Source: Clostridiales bacterium (lineage in GTDB: Bacteria > Bacillota > Clostridia > Oscillospirales > Oscillospiraceae). Taken from it: a stretch of DNA of 64,000 nucleotides. The notes under the pieces are model-generated. The model saw only the letters and a list, made by a program, of their open reading frames with translations, searched no databases and was not told where the DNA came from. Each line of letters opens with the position of its first letter. Position 1 is the stretch's first letter. The stretch covers positions 1 through 64,000 of the forward strand of contig SFFE01000006.1 of assembly GCA_004556965.1 (NCBI GenBank). The letters are read 5' to 3'. Of this stretch, positions 59,039 through 64,000 are shown piece by piece. The translations under genes were made by a program, and so were the position numbers.

Positions 59039-60970
59039 TTAAAAGTCCAGATTGACCGCGTATTTCGCGTTCTGTTCGATGAATTCCTTGCGCGGCTCGA
59101 CCTTTTCGCCCATGAGCACGGTGAAGACCTCATCCGCGTGCACGGCGTCCTCCAGCGTGATCTGCTTGAGCGTGCGGGTCTCCGGGTTCATCGTGGTCTC
59201 CCACAGCTCGTGCGGGTCCATCTCGCCAAGGCCCTTGAAGCGGGCAATGTCGATCTTTGCGTTCGGATTGTCGCCGCGCATCTCGGCGGACACGGCGTCG
59301 CGCTCCTCGTCGGAGAAGGCCACGCGCGTAGTCTTGCCGCGCGTGAGCTTATACAGCGGCGGGATGGCGGAATAGACGTAGCCGCCGTCGATCAGCGGGC
59401 GCATAAAACGGAAAAAGAACGTCAGCAGCAGCGTGCGGATGTGGCTGCCGTCCACGTCGGCATCGGCCATGATGATGACCTTATGGTAGCGCAGCTTGTT
59501 CACGTCGAACTCTTCGCCGATGCCGGCGCCGAGCGCCGTAATGACCGGACTGAGCTTATCGTTGCCGTAGACCTTGTCGGCGCGCGCTTTTTCCACGTTG
59601 AGCATCTTGCCCCAAAGCGGGAGAATCGCCTGAAAGCGGGAGTCGCGCCCCTGCGTGGCGGAGCCGCCTGCAGAGTCGCCCTCGACGATGTAGATTTCGG
59701 TCAGCGCCGGGTCGCGGTCGTTGCAGTCGCGCAGCTTGTCGGGCATGTTGAAGCCCTCCAGCCCGTTTTTGCGGCGGATGTTTTCACGCGCACGGCGCGC
59801 GGCCTCGCGGGCGCGGGACGCGGTCAGCGCTTTTTCCAGAATCACACGGCCGACCGCCGGGTTCTCCTCCAAAAACTGCGACAGCTTGTCGAACACGACG
59901 GAATCGACCAGCGTGCGCATTTCGGAGTTGCCGAGCTTGGCCTTTGTCTGCCCCTCGAACTGTGGGTTCGTGAGCTTGACGGAGATGATCGCCGTCAGAC
60001 CCTCGCGGCAGTCCTCGCCGGAGATACTGTCGCCCTCCTTGAGGATGTTGGTGCGCTTGCCGTAGGCGTTGAGCGCGCGTGTGAGCGCGGCCTTGAAGCC
60101 GGTCTCGTGCATGCCGCCCTCCGGCGTATGGATGTTGTTCGCAAAAGAGACGAGAATTTCGTTGTACCCATCGTGATACTGCATGGCGATCTCGCACATG
60201 GAGTCCTTCCGCTCACCGGACATATAAATGCAGTCCGGGTGCAGGGGCGTCTTGTTGCGGTTGATGAAGCCGACGAATTCGCGGATGCCGCCCTTGTAGC
60301 ACATGGATTCGGACACCGGCTCCTCGCCGCGGTCATCCGTGATGGAAATGCGCAGGCCCGCGTTCAAAAACGCCTGCTCGCGCATGCGAATGTGCAGCGT
60401 CTCGTAATCGTAGACCGTGTCCTCGAACATCTCCGGATCGGGCTTGAAGCGCACAGTCGTGCCGCTGTGATCCGTTTCGCCGATGACCGTCATGCCCTGT
60501 GTGATGTTGCCGCGGGAGAATTTCATCTGATAGATCTTGCCGTTTTTGTGGACCTCGACCTCCAGCCACTCGGACAGCGCGTTCACGACGGACGCGCCCA
60601 CGCCGTGCAGGCCGCCGGAGACCTTGTAGCCCCCGCCGCCGAATTTGCCGCCCGCGTGCAGCACGGTGAACACGACCTCCAGCGCAGACTTGCCGGTCTG
60701 CGGCTGAATGTCCACGGGGATGCCGCGCCCGTTATCCGCCACGCAGATCACGTCGCCCGGCTCAATGGTGACCTCAATGTGGTCGCAATACCCGGCAAGC
60801 GCCTCATCGATGGAGTTGTCCACGATCTCATACACCAAATGATGCAGGCCGGACGCGGAGGTGGAGCCGATGTACATGCCCGGACGTTTCCGGACCGCTT
60901 CCAGCCCCTCCAGAACCTGAATCTGGCTTGCATCATATTCCTGTGTGATTTTATCTGTAATGTCTGGCAT
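59039..60970 (-). CDS. gyrB: DNA gyrase subunit B
   Basis: This protein of 643 residues starts MPDITDKITQEYDASQIQVLEGLEAVRKRPGMYIG in family style. It has the GHKL ATPase pocket (EIVDNSIDEALAGYCD, VADNGRGIPVD, GLHGVGASVVNALS), the TOPRIM motifs (EGDSAGGSATQGRD, MADADVDGSHI) and the C-terminal KGLGEMDPHELWETTMNP. It powers strand passage by the GyrA dimer. The gene follows remB by 33 bases in the origin-proximal operon. Confidence 0.97.
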   Translation of the reverse strand: MPDITDKITQEYDASQIQVLEGLEAVRKRPGMYIGSTSASGLHHLVYEIVDNSIDEALAGYCDHIEVTIEPGDVICVADNGRGIPVDIQPQTGKSALEVVFTVLHAGGKFGGGGYKVSGGLHGVGASVVNALSEWLEVEVHKNGKIYQMKFSRGNITQGMTVIGETDHSGTTVRFKPDPEMFEDTVYDYETLHIRMREQAFLNAGLRISITDDRGEEPVSESMCYKGGIREFVGFINRNKTPLHPDCIYMSGERKDSMCEIAMQYHDGYNEILVSFANNIHTPEGGMHETGFKAALTRALNAYGKRTNILKEGDSISGEDCREGLTAIISVKLTNPQFEGQTKAKLGNSEMRTLVDSVVFDKLSQFLEENPAVGRVILEKALTASRAREAARRARENIRRKNGLEGFNMPDKLRDCNDRDPALTEIYIVEGDSAGGSATQGRDSRFQAILPLWGKMLNVEKARADKVYGNDKLSPVITALGAGIGEEFDVNKLRYHKVIIMADADVDGSHIRTLLLTFFFRFMRPLIDGGYVYSAIPPLYKLTRGKTTRVAFSDEERDAVSAEMRGDNPNAKIDIARFKGLGEMDPHELWETTMNPETRTLKQITLEDAVHADEVFTVLMGEKVEPRKEFIEQNAKYAVNLDF

Positions 60971-61003
60971 GGTTTCGTACCTTCCGTTTCAGGATTTTTT
61001 CTA

Positions 61004-61270
61004 TCAGAGATTCTCCAGCCCGCTGCCGCCGCTGCGCTTTTGCAGCGTTGCGGAGCTGAGCTGGGAGAGATAATAGGTCTGGCCGCTGCCGAGCGAGCAG
61101 ACCACGAAGGACTTTGGGAGATCCTCCGCCGCGTTTTCAAGCTGCCCGGCCTGCTCAACCTTGGAGAGCGTCTCGCGCGTGCGCCTGGAATACGTTGCGG
61201 TGTCCATATCGAAAATGCCGATCACGCTCTTTTTGCGCACGATCACATTGTTGCCGAGATGCAGATACAT
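61004..61270 (-). CDS. remB: RemB-like DUF370 regulatory protein
   Basis: This protein of 88 residues (MYLHLGNNVIVRKKSVIGIFDMDTA) belongs to the DUF370/RemA-RemB family. RemA of Bacillus is a DNA-binding regulator of biofilm genes, and RemB (YaaB) sits between recF and gyrB, exactly as here. The ATG overlaps the recF stop (TGATG). The C-terminal tail (QKRSGGSGLENL) is not conserved in my memory. Confidence 0.85.
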   Translation of the reverse strand: MYLHLGNNVIVRKKSVIGIFDMDTATYSRRTRETLSKVEQAGQLENAAEDLPKSFVVCSLGSGQTYYLSQLSSATLQKRSGGSGLENL

Positions 61271-62370
61271 CAGCGGATCCTCCCGTTTTCGACTGTCAGC
61301 ACCCGGCCGCCCGTGCGATCTGCAATGCGTTCATCCTCGCAGCAGGTGATGAGCGTCTGTCCGCCGCCGATGCGGTTCAATACAAATTCCTGCCGCTGCG
61401 CGTCCAGCTCCGAGAGCACGTCGTCCAGCATCAGCACCGGATATTCATCGAACTCGTCGTGGAAAATCTCGCGCTCCGCGAGTTTTAGAGAAAGGGCGGC
61501 GGTTCTTGTCTGACCCTGTGAAGCAAATGCGCGCGCGGCCTTGCCGTTGATGCAGATCTCCAGATCGTCTTTATGCGCGCCGGTAAGACACTGGCCGCAC
61601 TCCAGCTCCGCGCGCCGGTGCTGCTCCTGGTGGTCGCAGATTTCGTAGTAAATTTCTTTCTCCGCGCCGAGCGGATTCGTCACGGTACTCACGGTTCTGT
61701 ACTGCATCGTCATCGTGTCCCGCCCACCGGAAAAATCGCTGTGGATCGGCTCGGCCGCCGCGTCCAGCCGCGCGGCAAATGCCGCCCGGTAGCGGATGAG
61801 CTTGGCCGATACGCGGCACATCTGGTCGGAGAAATCGTCCAGCATGTCGAGCAGGGAGGGCTTTTCGTGCCAGTCGCGCAGGATGCTTGATTTTTGCTCG
61901 TAGAGACGGTTGTATTCGCTCAGCAGCACGCCGTAGCCGGGGCGAAGCTGCGTAATGGCCATGTCCATCATCCGCCTGCGCGCCGCCGCGCCGTCCCGGA
62001 TGAGGTTCAGATCGTCCGGACAAAACAGCACTGCGGCAAAGCTGCCGGACAGCTCTGTGGCCGTTTTTTTCACACCGTTTTGAAAGATCTGCTTGCGCTG
62101 ACCCTGCCGCAACGCGATCTTGACGGTCTGGCTGCGGCCATATGCCGTCACATCCGCAAGCACTTCCGCGCCGCTGTATCCAAAGCCGATCAGCTCCTTG
62201 TCAAACCGGGTGCGGAAGCTCTTCCCGCCGGTGAGCAGATATACCGCTTCGAGCAGATTCGTCTTGCCCTGCGCGTTCTCGCCGGAGATGACGTTCGTGC
62301 CCGGCGAAAATTCCGCCGTCGCAAACTCATAGTTGCGAAAGCCATTAAGCGCAATCTTCTGAATCTCCAT
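61270..62370 (-). CDS. recF: DNA replication and repair protein RecF
   Basis: The ATG at 62370 overlaps the stop of the S4-protein gene (TGATG) and gives 366 residues. The SMC-like ATPase motifs are Walker A SGENAQGKTNLLEAVY (about residues 30-45), the signature FASQGQTRTAALSLKLAE and Walker B VLMLDDVLSELD. RecF helps load RecA at gaps via RecO and RecR. A longer in-frame version has no ribosome binding site. Confidence 0.95.
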   Translation of the reverse strand: MEIQKIALNGFRNYEFATAEFSPGTNVISGENAQGKTNLLEAVYLLTGGKSFRTRFDKELIGFGYSGAEVLADVTAYGRSQTVKIALRQGQRKQIFQNGVKKTATELSGSFAAVLFCPDDLNLIRDGAAARRRMMDMAITQLRPGYGVLLSEYNRLYEQKSSILRDWHEKPSLLDMLDDFSDQMCRVSAKLIRYRAAFAARLDAAAEPIHSDFSGGRDTMTMQYRTVSTVTNPLGAEKEIYYEICDHQEQHRRAELECGQCLTGAHKDDLEICINGKAARAFASQGQTRTAALSLKLAEREIFHDEFDEYPVLMLDDVLSELDAQRQEFVLNRIGGGQTLITCCEDERIADRTGGRVLTVENGRIR

Positions 62371-62582
62371 CAGCCCTGCTCCACGACCAGGGTGTTTCCG
62401 GCGAACTCCACCGTGTCGCCGGGGCGGATCTTTTTGCCGCGCATGGTGCACACCTCGCCGTTGACGGAAACCATCCCGTCCGCAATGACGGTCTTGGCCT
62501 CGCCGCCGGAGCCGACAAGCACCGCGAATTTCAGCAGTGCATCCAATTTAATAAATTCGGTTTCTATCTTAATTTTTTCCAT
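62370..62582 (-). CDS. yaaA: S4-domain RNA-binding protein (YaaA-like)
   Basis: This protein of 70 residues contains one S4 RNA-binding domain (FIKLDALLKFAVLVGSGGEAK, then VSVNGEVCTMRGKKIRPGD). Small S4 proteins lie between dnaN and recF in most Firmicutes; in Bacillus the gene is yaaA/rlbA, linked to 50S ribosome assembly. It lies 30 bases after dnaN and overlaps recF by one base. Confidence 0.9.
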   Translation of the reverse strand: MEKIKIETEFIKLDALLKFAVLVGSGGEAKTVIADGMVSVNGEVCTMRGKKIRPGDTVEFAGNTLVVEQG

Positions 62583-62612
62583 ATTTGTCGTTTTTCAGTC
62601 CGAAATGGGGAA

Positions 62613-63719
62613 TCACTGTCCCGCGCGCAGCCGCACGGGGAGGATCATATACGTAAACGTGTCGCTGCCGTCCGCCGGGACGAGGATGCACGGGGAGGAG
62701 CCGGTGTTCAGGCAGACGTTGACCGTATCCGCCGGCGCGGCCTTGAGCGCGTCGGAGAGATACCGGTCGTTGAAGCCGATCTCCAGTCCGCCGCCGGCGC
62801 CCTCGCACGGGCAGCTGTCCTCCGCCTTGCCCAGCGGCGTGGCGCAGACAAAGTCGATCGCGCCGTCGTTGAACGTCAGGCGCAGCGGCGTGCGGTTTTT
62901 GTCGTCCACGATCAGCGCCACGCGCTCGACCACCTGCAGCAGCTCTGCGCGCTCGGCCTTCACCGTCACGCGGAACGCCTCCGGGATTGCCTTTTTGTAG
63001 TTGAGGAACTCGCCCTCCAGACGACGGGAGAGGATCACCGTGTTTCCGACGGAGAAGGAGATGTGCTTGCCGCCGACGGACATGACGACCTTTTCGTCGC
63101 TGTCGGCGCACAGCCGCTCCAGATCATTCAGCGCCGTACCCGGAACGATGAAGCTGCAGTCGTCACCGTAGCCCTCGACCGTCTCGCGGCGCAGCGCGAG
63201 CCGGTAACCGTCCACGGATACCATGCTCAGCACGTTGTTTTCAATCTCAAACAGCGTGCCCATGTAGACCGGTCGGCTCTCGTTCGTGCTCACCGCGAAG
63301 GAACACTCGTTGATCATCTTTTTCAGCAGATTCTGCGGCAGGGAAACGCCGTTTTCCGGATCGACGACCGGCAGATCGGGATAGTCGTCCGAGCTGATGC
63401 CGACGAGGTTGAACGCGGATTTTCCACATTTCACGTCCACCGTACCGTTTTCCGCCGTGATGGTCACGATCCCGTCCGGCATGCGGCGCAGCATTTCGCA
63501 AAACAGACGCGCGCCGATCACGATGCTGCCGCTCTCTGCCACATCGGCCTCGATGTTCGTATAAATGGCTTTTTTCAGGTCATAGCCGGTGATGCGCACG
63601 TCCGCGCCGGCCTGAAGCAGCAGACCCTCCAGTGTCGGGATCGGGCTTTTGGCCGCGGCCGCTCTGGCGGCGGACAGCGCCGCCTGCTGCAGAATATATT
63701 TGTCGCACGAGAATTTCAT
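62613..63719 (-). CDS. dnaN: DNA polymerase III beta clamp
   Basis: The ATG at 63719 is preceded by AAAAAGGAGG and gives 368 residues. The protein has the three-domain clamp layout, with LQQAALSAARAAAAKSPIPTLEGLLLQA at the N-terminus and domain borders near residues 125 and 245. It ends in TFTYMILPVRLRAGQ, close to the typical MPMRL end with the client-binding cleft residues. It encircles DNA and tethers polymerase. Its place at the head of the operon beside a DnaA-box cluster marks the origin side. Confidence 0.95.
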   Translation of the reverse strand: MKFSCDKYILQQAALSAARAAAAKSPIPTLEGLLLQAGADVRITGYDLKKAIYTNIEADVAESGSIVIGARLFCEMLRRMPDGIVTITAENGTVDVKCGKSAFNLVGISSDDYPDLPVVDPENGVSLPQNLLKKMINECSFAVSTNESRPVYMGTLFEIENNVLSMVSVDGYRLALRRETVEGYGDDCSFIVPGTALNDLERLCADSDEKVVMSVGGKHISFSVGNTVILSRRLEGEFLNYKKAIPEAFRVTVKAERAELLQVVERVALIVDDKNRTPLRLTFNDGAIDFVCATPLGKAEDSCPCEGAGGGLEIGFNDRYLSDALKAAPADTVNVCLNTGSSPCILVPADGSDTFTYMILPVRLRAGQ

Positions 63720-64000
63720 GGGGGTTCCTCCTTTTTCACGTTCTCTCTGAAAGAAAGAAAGGATATTTTTTCGTAGTAGTCGCAGTAGGTATTTTTTTTG
63801 TGGAAAACAGGCCGAACGGCCTGAAAAATCAGAAAAAGTGCGGTGCAAAAAAATGTGGGGAATTTTCAGACTTTCCACAGCCTAAAAACTGTGAAAATTA
63901 CTTTCCACAGCTTTCAACCGCCTTTGCACGTCAAAATAACGGGCGCTTGTTGAAAATCAGTTTTTGGAGTTGATGTTGCTTGTAATATCCCGGACGGTCC
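63720..64000. other. Origin-like region with DnaA-box-like sites
   Basis: No gene is present. Four 9-mers close to the DnaA box TTATCCACA are seen: TTTTCCACA (minus strand, 63799-63807), TTCCCCACA (minus strand, 63854-63862) and CTTTCCACA twice on the plus strand (63871-63879 and 63901-63909). The region is AT-rich. Its place upstream of dnaN fits the dnaA-dnaN part of oriC. dnaA itself would lie past 64000. Confidence 0.7.

Noticed and set aside
58952..61513. 853-codon plus-strand frame opposite gyrB
   Set aside because: It lies over the unmistakable GyrB coding sequence and has no ribosome binding site or domain.
1..64000. CRISPR array, rRNA or tRNA genes
   Set aside because: Reading both strands showed no regularly spaced repeats, no rRNA-like conserved blocks and no cloverleaf with a TTCGA-type arm that I could support.

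Overview
The window looks like the chromosome of a GC-rich anaerobic Firmicute of the class Clostridia, most like the Oscillospiraceae group. The evidence is the GGAGG-type ribosome binding sites, the TPP and ZTP riboswitches, a group-B-like [FeFe] hydrogenase, a purine operon with a stand-alone AICAR transformylase, and the order dnaN - S4 protein - recF - remB - gyrB - gyrA at the right edge. DnaA-box-like sites right of dnaN place the replication origin at or just beyond position 64000, so replication runs leftward here. The dna/gyr block is co-directional with the fork and the purine operon is head-on.

Region 1 (1-10650) is one ten-gene plus-strand operon. It encodes an FtsK/EssC-type ATPase without membrane anchors, four small helical-hairpin proteins of WXG100 size without a WXG motif, an Hsp70 lacking its helical lid, a GrpE-like protein, two paralogous J-domain-like/TPR membrane proteins lacking HPD, and a multi-span membrane protein. 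I know of no described system with this composition. I read it as a possible chaperone-coupled, type VII-like export machine and rate it the main find. Region 2 (10617-15330) is an island scar: a broken serine recombinase, its small partner, an AlbA/Schlafen-type regulator, an ADP-ribosylglycohydrolase and decayed gene pieces.

Region 3 (15330-30130) holds transport, cofactor and redox genes. These are a DUF1538 membrane protein with a double P-II-like partner; a phosphonate-type ABC transporter (phnD-phnC-fused phnE) behind a leader terminator; a thiamin-pyrimidine salvage locus split over two divergent TPP-riboswitch transcripts (tenA-thiZ-thiX and thiD-thiY); and a CooC ATPase and an acetyl-CoA-synthase-like protein beside a divergent [FeFe] hydrogenase.

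Region 4 (30278-44860) is the ZTP-riboswitch purine operon purE-C-F-M-N-O-H-D-L-guaB-fhs. PurH is split into a PurO-type cyclohydrolase and a separate transformylase, and fhs is broken by a small deletion with a frameshift. Region 5 (44860-56100) carries a hairpin-rich spacer, proBAC, a PLP aminotransferase, a secreted orphan protein, an M20 amidohydrolase with a TIM-barrel partner, and an alpha-oxoamine synthase plus reductase pair resembling the first two steps of sphingoid-base synthesis. Region 6 (54864-64000) is the origin-proximal block dnaN to rnhA, followed by two GNAT genes. No rRNA, tRNA, CRISPR array or intact insertion sequence was seen.
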